From Candidatus Nanosynbacter featherlites (GTDB lineage: Bacteria > Patescibacteriota > Saccharimonadia > Saccharimonadales > Saccharimonadaceae), in the NCBI RefSeq assembly GCF_005697565.1, contig NZ_CP040004.1:558001-622000 (forward strand): a stretch of DNA of 64,000 bases, in the 5' to 3' direction. Made by a program: the position numbers and the translations under genes. Positions 28,671-37,778 of this stretch are shown one piece after another; the stretch's first letter is position 1, and the number at the start of each line of letters is the position of its first letter. The notes beneath the pieces were generated by a model that made no database searches, was not told the DNA's origin, and was given only the letters and a program-made list of their open reading frames with translations.

Positions 28671-30092
28671 TTACTCCAATGTCAAAACGCGTATTGTATC
28701 AGTTTTGCCAGCACCAGGACGGTGACCATTGACCAATACCAATGTTGCTACACCGTCGCCAAAGTAGCCTTCATTTTTCAAATCACGTGCCAAATCAACA
28801 CCGTGACAGTTCTCTGGTGGACGCATATATACACGAGTTGCGTAGTTCAATGCCAGCTTTTGCGCCGTCTTGAGGTTGTCTGTCAGACTGATGATTGGCA
28901 TGTTTGGACGGAATGCACCAATATTGACCGCTGTGGCACCAGTGTCTGTTTCCGCCACGATGGCGTCCGCGTTGAGGTCACGCGCCAAACGAGCGGCTGT
29001 GTAGCTGATGACTGCGTCATTCTTCTGGCGAGATTCGCTCTTCGCCACTGGCATGACGTCACTGTGTTCCTGAGTGTAAAGAATGGTTTTTCGCATTGAT
29101 TCAACAGCTTCAATTGGATATTTACCATTGGCAGTCTCATCAGACAACATCACCACGTCAGCACCCTGAATGACAGCATTTGCCACGTCACTCACTTCAG
29201 CGCGGCTTGGCTCAGGATTGTCAACCATACTACCCATCATCTGAGTTGCTACGATCACCATCTTGCCGTGTTTGCGACACAACGTGATAACCCGGCGCTG
29301 CACAACTGGCACAATCTCAGCACCAGCTTCCACCGCCAAGTCTCCTCGCGCCACCATGACACCATCGCTCAACTGCACGATCTTTTCCAGGTTTTCTGGA
29401 GAGATGGCAGATTTTGTCTCAATCTTGGCGATGATCTGCGCTTCAGAACCAAACGTCAACAAACGCTGCCGCAAGTCAACGATGTCAGATGCTGACTGCA
29501 CGAAGCTCAAAGAAACATAATCAAAGTCTCGGCTAGCCCCCCACTCAATATCTTCTAGGTCTTTCTGGGTCAAAATATCACCGCCAAAATCAGTGTCAGG
29601 CAAATTCAAACCTTTTCGGCTCATCAAAAAGCCATCGTTTTGAATCTCAACCTTGATGGCAGTTTCACTGACGATTTCGCGCACAATTGAACGAATTTTA
29701 CCGTCAAACATATACAGTGGCTCGCCAACTTTCATCTTGCTGGCCAAGTTGTACTGCACTGGAAGATTGAAGCTTCCGTCATGCTCAGCAATTTCCGAAT
29801 CCAGCACCAACATATCGCCAGTTTTCACTTCCAGCATGTTGTCTTTCAAGATACCCAGGCGAATTTTTGGACCTTGCAAGTCTTGCAAGATCGCAACCGG
29901 CTTGTCTTGTTCACGGCTGGCAGTACGAATCCACTCGATTTGCTGCGTGCGCTCTTCGTAGCTACCGTGGCTAAAATTAAGACGGAAACCGTTGGCGCCA
30001 GCGGCCATCAGCTCCGATACTTTTTCCTGGCTCATGGTTGCAGGACCAATTGTTGCCAAAATTTTGGTACGTTTAAAAATAGGTTTACTCAT
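28671..30092 (-). CDS. pyk: Pyruvate kinase, 473 aa
   Basis: The final ATP-forming step of glycolysis. RTKILATIGPAT is at the N terminus, FRLNFSHGSYEER follows, ILQDLQGPKIRLG is near 68, the B domain is in the middle, and the active-site IAKIETKSAISPENL, MVARGDLAVE, VATQMMGSM and the ADVVMLSDETANGKYP segment follow. A C domain of normal size ends the chain. It is first in the operon with pgk, tpiA and the tail-anchored protein; TGA-TATAAT lies 7 nt before the ATG (leaderless). Confidence 0.97.
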   Translation of the reverse strand: MSKPIFKRTKILATIGPATMSQEKVSELMAAGANGFRLNFSHGSYEERTQQIEWIRTASREQDKPVAILQDLQGPKIRLGILKDNMLEVKTGDMLVLDSEIAEHDGSFNLPVQYNLASKMKVGEPLYMFDGKIRSIVREIVSETAIKVEIQNDGFLMSRKGLNLPDTDFGGDILTQKDLEDIEWGASRDFDYVSLSFVQSASDIVDLRQRLLTFGSEAQIIAKIETKSAISPENLEKIVQLSDGVMVARGDLAVEAGAEIVPVVQRRVITLCRKHGKMVIVATQMMGSMVDNPEPSRAEVSDVANAVIQGADVVMLSDETANGKYPIEAVESMRKTILYTQEHSDVMPVAKSESRQKNDAVISYTAARLARDLNADAIVAETDTGATAVNIGAFRPNMPIISLTDNLKTAQKLALNYATRVYMRPPENCHGVDLARDLKNEGYFGDGVATLVLVNGHRPGAGKTDTIRVLTLE

Positions 30093-30099
30093 TTTTTAA

Positions 30100-30108
30100 A
30101 TTATATCA
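30100..30108 (-). promoter_or_regulatory. Extended -10 promoter of the pyk - pgk - tpiA operon
   Basis: TGA-TATAAT, 7 nt before the pyk ATG. Confidence 0.75.
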
Positions 30109-30137
30109 CGAAATAACAGTGATGGAAAATGGTTGTG

Positions 30138-31478
30138 TTATCTGACTTTCAGGCTATCTTCTGTCTTGGTTATCAGCGGGTCAAGGAAAAACTCAATGAT
30201 ACGGCGCTGACCAGTAGTGATTTCGGCAGAGACGCTCATACCTGGCAGTAATTTGAGTTGATTTTGTTTGGAACTTTTGTCGTCGTTCAGTTTAATCTTA
30301 GCTTTGTAAATGAGGCCTTTCTTGTCGTCTTGAATAGCATCGGGGCTAATATTTTCAACTGTCCCCTCCAGGTAGCCGTAACGTTGGAATGGATAGGTAG
30401 CGACTTTGACGACCACGCGCTGGCCAGATTTAACAAAGCCGATGTCTTGATTGTCCAGCGCCGCATCAACATAGAGCGGCACTTTTTCTGGTACAATTTG
30501 TGCCAGCTGCTGCCCAGCATTGACCACACCGCCAATTGTTTTCACCGTCAGCGACAGTATCGTACCATCGACGGGTGCAGTGATGGTAGTTTGCGCTAAA
30601 ATTTGTTTGGCTTTGACCAGATTATTTTCCAGTTCAATAATTCTCTTTTCTGCCGTGATGATTTGATTGTTAAAAGCACTATTGGTTTCGGCAATTTGGG
30701 TTTGCGATTGATTTTGCGCCTGAGTGAGCGCCGACTGCGATTGCAATAGTTGCTGATTTTGACCAAGGACAGCGCTGTCCGCGCTGGTGATTCGCTGGTC
30801 AATATTACTCAACTCGTTCTGCAGGCGCAGCTTGTCGACAGGATTGGCGTTTGGTAACTGCTTTTCGATCTCGGCTTTGCGATTTTTCAGATTTTGAGCG
30901 TTGGTTTCCAGCTGGTTTTTCGCTTGCTGGTTAAATTGTAGTTGCTGCTGATAATTAGAAATCGTACCATTTGCAGCTTGCTGCCTGGCGGCGGACAACG
31001 CGGTTTGCAAGCCAGCAAATTGGCGCAACATAGCTTTGGCCTCGTCTGGCAAATCTGCATTATTAATAATATCGTCGGTGTTGCCGCCAACAGCTAGCCT
31101 CCGCAAAATATCGCGCTCGACTCGTGCCGTGTTCAGACTTTGATTGACAGTAGCAACGTCTTTTTCGGCAGTGGTTTTATCCAGCACCAGCAAAGTTTCA
31201 CCTTTTTTGACGCGCTGACCTTCATGCACGTTAATGCTTGTCACCACGCCAGAAATCGCCGGCTGGATAATCTTAGTACTGCCTTCAGTGGAGATTTTAC
31301 CATTAGCTACCGCAACGATATCAATCCTACCAATGTATGACCACGCTAACGCTACGACCAACAAAAATGCAACTAGCCAAACTACCAACGCTCCCAACGG
31401 TGCCGCTGGCATTTCAATAATTTCCTCCGCCGCTGGCAAAAATTCATACTGCAGCCGGTCACGTTTTAGCCAACTCAT
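30138..31478 (-). CDS. Type I secretion membrane fusion protein, HlyD family, 446 aa
   Basis: The adaptor of an ABC-type exporter. A short cytoplasmic N terminus, one membrane helix (about residues 28-50), a lipoyl/barrel-sandwich half (VVTSINVHEGQRVKKGETLLVLD), a long Q/N/A/L-rich coiled coil (about 100-300), then the second lipoyl half (ITAPVDGTILSLTVKTIGGVV) and the beta-barrel with VVVKVATYPFQRYGYLEG, the HlyD signature region. The start overlaps the ABC gene by 4 nt. No TolC-like outer-membrane partner is present in the window. In a monoderm cell the coiled coil would have to act in the wall. Confidence 0.93.
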   Translation of the reverse strand: MSWLKRDRLQYEFLPAAEEIIEMPAAPLGALVVWLVAFLLVVALAWSYIGRIDIVAVANGKISTEGSTKIIQPAISGVVTSINVHEGQRVKKGETLLVLDKTTAEKDVATVNQSLNTARVERDILRRLAVGGNTDDIINNADLPDEAKAMLRQFAGLQTALSAARQQAANGTISNYQQQLQFNQQAKNQLETNAQNLKNRKAEIEKQLPNANPVDKLRLQNELSNIDQRITSADSAVLGQNQQLLQSQSALTQAQNQSQTQIAETNSAFNNQIITAEKRIIELENNLVKAKQILAQTTITAPVDGTILSLTVKTIGGVVNAGQQLAQIVPEKVPLYVDAALDNQDIGFVKSGQRVVVKVATYPFQRYGYLEGTVENISPDAIQDDKKGLIYKAKIKLNDDKSSKQNQLKLLPGMSVSAEITTGQRRIIEFFLDPLITKTEDSLKVR

Positions 31479-33607
31479 GCTTCATCCCCTAACTGTTGCT
31501 TATGCAGGTACGCGTACAAACCATTCTTTTTCAGCAGCACCGCCGGCGTACCATACTCAACCAATTGGCCGCGATCGATCGCCATAATTTTATCAACCGA
31601 CTTGAGCGTTGACAGACGATGCGCGATGATGATAACCGTTCGACCAGCCGTAATCTGCTTGAGATTTTTCTGAATGATATTTTCCGACTCATAATCAAGC
31701 GCTGATGTCGCTTCGTCAAAAATGAGGATCTTAGGATTATGTAGCAACGCCCGAGCGATAGCGATGCGCTGCTTTTGCCCGCCGCTCAGGCCTTCGCCTT
31801 TTTCGCCAACCATCGTGTCGTAACCATTTGGCAATTCGGTGATGAACTCATGCGCGCCAGCAATTTTCGCCACCCTTACGATATCATCCATGCTGCTACT
31901 CGGCACATGTACCGCAATGTTATCGCGCACGCTGGCATTAAACAAAAAGTTTTCTTGCAAAACCACACCGATTTGCCGGCGCAACCAGCTCGGGTCAGTC
32001 GTGGCAATATCGACGCCGTCAATCAAAATCTTGCCTGATTCTGGCACGTACAATCGCTGCAATAATTTGGAAATCGTACTTTTGCCCGAACCGCTGCGCC
32101 CAACCACGCCGACCACCGTGCCAGGACGAACGCCAAACGACACGTCACGGATGACTTCCGGGCTATCTGGCGCATAGCGAAAACGTACATGTTCAAATCG
32201 CACATCACCAGTGATGCTCGGCAAGCGCGACTTGCTCGGATCAAGCGTTGGTTCAGGCTTGGTGTTAAAAATATCACCCAACCGCTTCATGGAAATGCCC
32301 GTTTGTTGAAAATCTTGCCACGATTGCACCAGTCGCAACACAGGTCCGCTCACCCGACCGCTCAGCATTCGAAAAGCAATTAGCCCGCCAATCGTCAAAT
32401 TACCCGCCATCACCATGTGCGCACCAACCCACAAAATAGCGATATCGAAAATCTTTTGAACGAGTTGACCGAGCGCGCCAGCATTGCCTGACAATAAATT
32501 AGTTTTATAACTAGCGCGAACATAATTACTCAGCCGGCCCTCCCAATTTTTCTGCAGTTGCGGCTCCAGCGCAAACGATTTGATAGTCTGCGCGCCAGTG
32601 ATCGACTCAACCAAATACGATTGGGATTCGGCGCCCGTATTAAACTTTTCATCCAAACGCTGGCGAAGCAGCGGCGTTATTATCCAAGACAATATCGCAA
32701 ATACCGGCAGGCTGCCCAGCACCACCCACGTCAATGTTGTGCTATAGAACAGCATGACGATAATGTAGACAAACATAAAACTAATATCAATCAGTGCCGT
32801 CATCGGCGTACCAGTCAAAAAAGCCCGAATTCGCTCCAGCTCCAGCACCCGCGCCGTGGTATCACCAACTCGACGGGTTTCAAAGTACCTTAGCGGCAAG
32901 GCAAATAAGTGCCGAAACAGCCGCGAACTCAAAATCACGTCAATCCGACTAGTGGTGTGCGTGAAAATATAATTGCGAGCGATGCCGAGCATGCCCTCAA
33001 ACAGCGCGATAATTACAAGCCCGCCAACGATGACGTCAAGCGTCGATACGCTATGATGCGCGAGAGCCTTATCGATAACAACCTGCGTCAAAATTGGCGT
33101 AAAAATCCCGATGATTTGTACCACCAGCGCCGCCAGCAATACTTGAAGCAATGGCTTTTTATATTTGATGATCGTCGGAATAAACCATTTCAAGTTAAAC
33201 TTTCTATCCGCCTCTTTCCAAAAGCGTTGCGTAAATAACACTACGCGGCCAGTCCATTTGCGCTCAAATTGCGCTTTGGTTAGTATGGTCGGCGGCGTGC
33301 CATCGGGCATTAGCATCAATAATTTATCGTTGTCTATCCTGGCGAGCAGTGCAAACTTTTCTTTCTTCAAACCGACCACGGCAGGTAGCGGTAATTTTGC
33401 CAGCGTCTTATATGAAACACTAGCTGCTTTGGCTTTTAATTTCAGCGACCGCGCCGCACGCAACATGTCCGCATCGCTCATGCCAACCTTAGGATCGATA
33501 GCCAAGGCATGCGAAATCTGCTCCGGATCAGCCGGTAAACCATGAAACTGCGCGATATTCACGAAACAATATAGACCGGGGTCAAGTTTTTTCTGCTCTT
33601 TAGCCAC
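31475..33607 (-). CDS. Type I secretion ABC transporter with C39-like domain (HlyB type), 710 aa
   Basis: An exporter fusing an N-terminal C39-like domain (about 1-130), a six-helix ABC transmembrane domain (about 150-430) and an ATPase. DPGLYCFVNIAQFHG aligns with the DCGxxC active site of C39 peptidases but has Pro where the catalytic Cys belongs. It should therefore bind rather than cut its substrate, as HlyB does for RTX proteins. Walker A GRSGSGKST, signature LSGGQKQR, Walker B LIFDEATSALD and the H-loop IIAHR are intact. The start is GTG at 33607 (in-frame TAG just upstream). Its promoter lies 68 nt after the RTX gene on the same strand. Confidence 0.93.
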   Translation of the reverse strand: MAKEQKKLDPGLYCFVNIAQFHGLPADPEQISHALAIDPKVGMSDADMLRAARSLKLKAKAASVSYKTLAKLPLPAVVGLKKEKFALLARIDNDKLLMLMPDGTPPTILTKAQFERKWTGRVVLFTQRFWKEADRKFNLKWFIPTIIKYKKPLLQVLLAALVVQIIGIFTPILTQVVIDKALAHHSVSTLDVIVGGLVIIALFEGMLGIARNYIFTHTTSRIDVILSSRLFRHLFALPLRYFETRRVGDTTARVLELERIRAFLTGTPMTALIDISFMFVYIIVMLFYSTTLTWVVLGSLPVFAILSWIITPLLRQRLDEKFNTGAESQSYLVESITGAQTIKSFALEPQLQKNWEGRLSNYVRASYKTNLLSGNAGALGQLVQKIFDIAILWVGAHMVMAGNLTIGGLIAFRMLSGRVSGPVLRLVQSWQDFQQTGISMKRLGDIFNTKPEPTLDPSKSRLPSITGDVRFEHVRFRYAPDSPEVIRDVSFGVRPGTVVGVVGRSGSGKSTISKLLQRLYVPESGKILIDGVDIATTDPSWLRRQIGVVLQENFLFNASVRDNIAVHVPSSSMDDIVRVAKIAGAHEFITELPNGYDTMVGEKGEGLSGGQKQRIAIARALLHNPKILIFDEATSALDYESENIIQKNLKQITAGRTVIIIAHRLSTLKSVDKIMAIDRGQLVEYGTPAVLLKKNGLYAYLHKQQLGDEA

Positions 33608-33643
33608 AACAAAACACTACTTACTCCCACCTCAGTTTTCACT

Positions 33644-33652
33644 AGTGTAGCA
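33644..33652 (-). promoter_or_regulatory. Extended -10 promoter of the ABC - HlyD operon
   Basis: TGC-TACACT, with TTGGCG 16 nt further upstream inside a GC palindrome (GGCGCGCGCC, 33660-33669) that follows the RTX stop codon. Confidence 0.55.
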
Positions 33653-33674
33653 AAATAGCGGCGCGCGCCAAAGC

Positions 33675-36600
33675 TTAAGCGGTTGGCACCGTCCAATATT
33701 GTGAAATAATAGATTGTGCTTCAACTGGATGTGCTTCAAGAGCTTGTTGCCAATTCATACCATGTGAATTACCGAACGATGCCATAGCTTGAATTAACTG
33801 CTGGACCTTTTCGGGCTGAATAGTATAGCCATCTTCGGCCTGAATTGTTTCAATTCTTCGGTCGCTATTGTAATTATACCATTCTTGTATCTGGACAGAA
33901 TCGGCTGAACCACACATCTCTAACAATAAGTCACTACTGTATATTTTCTTAAACATAACCTCCGTATGATTATGTCCAAGGCGTATTGTGTCGTTGCCGC
34001 CAAAGTCGAACACTCTATCTTTACCGTCGCCTCGAGCAAAGACATAGGTATCATCGCCTACATCGCCAAGCAAATAGTCATCACCTATACCACCAATCAA
34101 CATATCATTACCCTTACGCCCCTGAAGTGTATCATCGCCACCCATACCATAATACGTCACTGACTTATCATCATAGGCAGTGAGATTATCTTTCGCATCA
34201 GTACCAACTAGATTATGCATCTTATCATCAACTGTCTCAGCAGTCCACACAGTACCGTCAGCGAACTCAAACCTTTCAATTCTTCGCTGCGGCGTTGCAT
34301 AGTAGCCACTGTAGTTTGATGAGCCGAAATGACTGACAACAGTAATCTTATCGTCAGTGTCTTTAAGCGACAGAACGAGATTATAATCACTATACCAAGG
34401 GACGCGTGAAACGATAATATCTTCTGGTTTTACACCTTCACCAAAACGAATAATGTCAGTGCCGTCGTAATCATTAATTACATCTTGTCCATCACCGCGA
34501 TTGAAGACATAAATATCATCACCACGGAAGCTATCAATTATATCGTTGCCTCTACCGCCGGCGATTAAATCATTGCCTTCTCCACTAGAGATTCTGTCAT
34601 CGCCATCTTCGCCATAAAGTTCGTCATTGCCCTCACTACCGACAAGCGTGTCATTACCTCCACGTCCATGATATACCACCCTTGCTTTATCGTAAGCCGC
34701 CAGCCGATCGTCAGCTTCCGTGCCAGTCAAATGATGCATCTTATCATCAATATCTTCTTTTGTCCAAACGGTACCGTCGGCAAATGTAATTTGCTCTAGT
34801 GCATAATTTGCAGTCAAGTATGACTTTACTGGGTCAAAATGACTAATGAAAGTTATTGTATCTTCAGTGTCTTTTAGAGAGACTTCAAGGCTCCAATCCC
34901 TATTTACATACACCCGTTTTAATACAACATCTTCTGGTTTAATTCCCTCGCCAAACTGAACCGTATCAAACCCGTTATAGTCCGTAATGATATCCTTGCC
35001 ATCGCCACGGTTAAAGACATAAACATCATCACCCGCAATACTAGTTATTTTGTCATTACCCTTCCCGCCAACGATTAAATCATTACCTTCATCGCCGTAG
35101 AGCTGGTCATCACCATCCTCGCCGTAGAGTTGATCATTGCCTACACCACCTCTGAGATTATCGTCGCCGCCGCGTCCGTAATACACTACGTCCGCCTTAT
35201 CGTACGCCGCTAGCTGATCATTTTCTTCCGTGCCGGTCAAATGATGCATTTTGTAATCGATGTCATCTTTCGTCCACACAGTACCATCGGCAAACGCAAT
35301 CTGTTCTAACGCATAATTTGCGGTCAAGTATGACTTTACTGGGTCAAAGTGGCTGATAAAAGTAACCGCATCTTCAGTACCTCTAATGGATATTTCAAGA
35401 CTCAATTCTCTATTCGCGTAAACTCGTTTCAGTACAATGTCCCCTGGCTTAATCCCTTCACCAAACCGAACCGTATCAAACCCGTTATAGTCCGTAATGA
35501 TGTCCTTACCGTCACCGCGGTTAAAGACGTAGGTGTCGTCTCCACGGAAGCTATCAATTATATCGTTACCTCTACCGCCGGCGATTAAATCATTACCTTC
35601 CCCGCCAGAGATTCTGTCATCGCCGTCCTCTCCGTAGAGCTGATCATCACCCATAGCACCCCTGAGGTTATCGTCACCGCCCAGTCCATGATATACTACG
35701 CCGCGCTTACCATACGCTTCTATCGTATCTGCTCCGTCAGTGCCAGTTCTATTGTGCATCTTGTCGTCAATATCTTCCTTCGTCCACACCGTACCATCGG
35801 CAAACTCAACCCGTTCGATTTGCACTGCTGGATTGTCTACCGAGCCCCAGTATGAATTTGTACCAAAATGTTCATATACCGCCACTTTGTCATCAGTATC
35901 TTTGATGCACAACTCAAGATTATGTCCATAGCCATTACCAACACGCTTGATGACGATATCATCAGGACGAATACCATCACCAAAACGAATTGTATCCACG
36001 CCACCGGTATCAGTAATTAGATCCTGCCCATCACCGCGGTTGAATATATAAACGTCATCGCCCTTGCTTCCGCGGATATTATCATTGCCTGGTCCACCAA
36101 TGAGCGTACCGCCACCAGAAATGTAGTCATCACCAGCATCACCATAGAGTACATCTTTACCGCTCCGACCACTAATATTATCATTACCAGCTAGCCCGTG
36201 GTAAATCACCGGCGCATTGCCAACCATGCTAAAATTATCGTTACCATCAGTACCCACCATATCATGTGCACGACGATAAATTTCATCAATATCCCATGCT
36301 GTTCCGTCGGCAAACATAACCCGCTCAATTTGATTGCCAGGGCTAGCAATATCCTCTTGCTGATAGTAACTGTATTGACCAAAATGACGATGAATAGTCA
36401 TCTTATCATTCGTACCCGCAATAGATAACTCTAATGAGATACTATTTCCATCAGTCGATACGACGCGAGCAACGACATCATTCGGTGATATTCCCTCGCC
36501 AAATTGAATCGTATCAAAACCGTCAGTTTCTTCAATATAGTCGACACCATCGCCGCGAGAGAATAAATAGACATCATCACCAGCTCCACCACGAAGTTGG

Positions 36601-37778
36601 TCATCACCCACTCCGCCAGACAAAACGTCATTTCCACCATAGCCATATATCGTGTCATTTCCGTCATCACCATACAAAGAGTCGTTAGCAAAACCGCCGA
36701 TTACACTATCGTTGCCGCCTAAACCATGATAGGTATAAGCCCCGTCTTCAAACGACGCCAGATGATCTGAATTATTCGTACCAACCATATCATGCGCACG
36801 ACGATGAATCTCAGCAACGCCCCAAGACACACCGTTACTGAAAATAATTCGTTCAATTTGACTCCCTGGATTATCAGTGTGCAAACGATCACTATTGTAA
36901 ATACGCGTACCAAAATGGCCGTCTACTACAATCTTGTCGGTTGTATTTTTGATGGTAATCGCCAAAGATATTTTATTACCGTAGCCTGAGACAGTCTGCA
37001 AAATAACATCCTCTGGCAAAATTCCCTCACCGAGTTGGATCGTATCAAAACCGTCTGTTTCTTCAATATAATCGGTGCCATCTCCTCTCGAAAAACGGTA
37101 AATATCATCACCAGCTCCACCACGGAGTTGGTCAGTACCTGCACCACCAACAAGCACATCATCGCCACCCATGCCATAAATCGTATCATTGCCAGCATCG
37201 CCGTAGAGAACATTGTCGTTATTATCAGCATATAGACCATCATCACCATCTCCAGCGGCAATTAGCGTGTAGTCATCTTTAGTATTGAGAGAGTCTCCTT
37301 TATCTGTACCATTGAGTACTTTCTCACCCGCAAAGTCAATAATACGACCATACTCTGCTGATTGCTTAACATAGTAATTGCGCAAATTCTCGAACTCTAC
37401 GCTCTTTTTCAGCCCATGATATTTCATGACTCGTGCAAATTCACTCAGTAAATCAATACCAGCTTTAGCATCTTGAAAAATTGCAGCATCTAGCACCTTG
37501 AAAGTATCTTTAAATGAAACATCCTCGGACTCAGTCTTCATGCTTGCGATTGCATCTTTTAATTGTACCTGTGAAACTAATGACACATATACAACTTCAA
37601 ATAATTTATCATACGACCTCTGTAGCAAAGGCGCTGCATTAGCATTCGGCGATCCTCGAAATTCCGTGCCAAAAAACTTTTCCAGTACAGCCAACTTCCG
37701 AGCGTCAAACAAATCGCCGCGGCTCTTTGGATCAACAGGAGTAACTCCAGCCCAATTCGCCAAAATATCCGCAACCAA
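33675..37778 (-). CDS. RTX calcium-binding repeat region: 3' part of the frameshifted lipase-RTX gene, 1367 aa
   Basis: Seven large modules follow an N-terminal segment (NWAGVTPVDPKSRG, LAVLEKFFG). Each module has GGxGxDxLx nonapeptides (for example LYGDAGNDTIYG), then the RFSRGDGTDYIEE-type strand, GFDTIQFGEGI and FADGTVW. These are parallel beta-roll calcium sites typical of proteins sent through type I exporters; the C-terminal 60 residues would hold the secretion signal. The only in-frame upstream start is TTG with no ribosome site. This is therefore not a gene of its own but the continuation of the 37577-39844 reading frame after a -1 shift near 37798-37803. The intact product would be about 2,056 residues. 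Confidence 0.9.
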   Translation of the reverse strand: MVADILANWAGVTPVDPKSRGDLFDARKLAVLEKFFGTEFRGSPNANAAPLLQRSYDKLFEVVYVSLVSQVQLKDAIASMKTESEDVSFKDTFKVLDAAIFQDAKAGIDLLSEFARVMKYHGLKKSVEFENLRNYYVKQSAEYGRIIDFAGEKVLNGTDKGDSLNTKDDYTLIAAGDGDDGLYADNNDNVLYGDAGNDTIYGMGGDDVLVGGAGTDQLRGGAGDDIYRFSRGDGTDYIEETDGFDTIQLGEGILPEDVILQTVSGYGNKISLAITIKNTTDKIVVDGHFGTRIYNSDRLHTDNPGSQIERIIFSNGVSWGVAEIHRRAHDMVGTNNSDHLASFEDGAYTYHGLGGNDSVIGGFANDSLYGDDGNDTIYGYGGNDVLSGGVGDDQLRGGAGDDVYLFSRGDGVDYIEETDGFDTIQFGEGISPNDVVARVVSTDGNSISLELSIAGTNDKMTIHRHFGQYSYYQQEDIASPGNQIERVMFADGTAWDIDEIYRRAHDMVGTDGNDNFSMVGNAPVIYHGLAGNDNISGRSGKDVLYGDAGDDYISGGGTLIGGPGNDNIRGSKGDDVYIFNRGDGQDLITDTGGVDTIRFGDGIRPDDIVIKRVGNGYGHNLELCIKDTDDKVAVYEHFGTNSYWGSVDNPAVQIERVEFADGTVWTKEDIDDKMHNRTGTDGADTIEAYGKRGVVYHGLGGDDNLRGAMGDDQLYGEDGDDRISGGEGNDLIAGGRGNDIIDSFRGDDTYVFNRGDGKDIITDYNGFDTVRFGEGIKPGDIVLKRVYANRELSLEISIRGTEDAVTFISHFDPVKSYLTANYALEQIAFADGTVWTKDDIDYKMHHLTGTEENDQLAAYDKADVVYYGRGGDDNLRGGVGNDQLYGEDGDDQLYGDEGNDLIVGGKGNDKITSIAGDDVYVFNRGDGKDIITDYNGFDTVQFGEGIKPEDVVLKRVYVNRDWSLEVSLKDTEDTITFISHFDPVKSYLTANYALEQITFADGTVWTKEDIDDKMHHLTGTEADDRLAAYDKARVVYHGRGGNDTLVGSEGNDELYGEDGDDRISSGEGNDLIAGGRGNDIIDSFRGDDIYVFNRGDGQDVINDYDGTDIIRFGEGVKPEDIIVSRVPWYSDYNLVLSLKDTDDKITVVSHFGSSNYSGYYATPQRRIERFEFADGTVWTAETVDDKMHNLVGTDAKDNLTAYDDKSVTYYGMGGDDTLQGRKGNDMLIGGIGDDYLLGDVGDDTYVFARGDGKDRVFDFGGNDTIRLGHNHTEVMFKKIYSSDLLLEMCGSADSVQIQEWYNYNSDRRIETIQAEDGYTIQPEKVQQLIQAMASFGNSHGMNWQQALEAHPVEAQSIISQYWTVPTA
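34731..35545 (-). repeat. Near-identical 510-nt tandem modules within the RTX region
   Basis: Segments around 34801 and 35311, and 34961 and 35471, match almost base for base at an offset of 510 nt (170 codons). The stretch around 34525 matches 35545 at 1,020 nt, exactly two periods. Recent internal duplication or gene conversion is implied. Confidence 0.85.

Noticed and set aside
33660..33669. GGCGCGCGCC palindrome after the RTX stop as a terminator
   Set aside because: There is no T-run and no loop; it more likely just overlaps the -35 region of the ABC operon.
34000..37300. Repetitive DNA considered as a CRISPR array or satellite
   Set aside because: The repeats are degenerate, in frame, and encode GGxGxDxLx calcium motifs; no uniform repeat-spacer pattern exists. 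No CRISPR array or cas gene was seen anywhere in the window.
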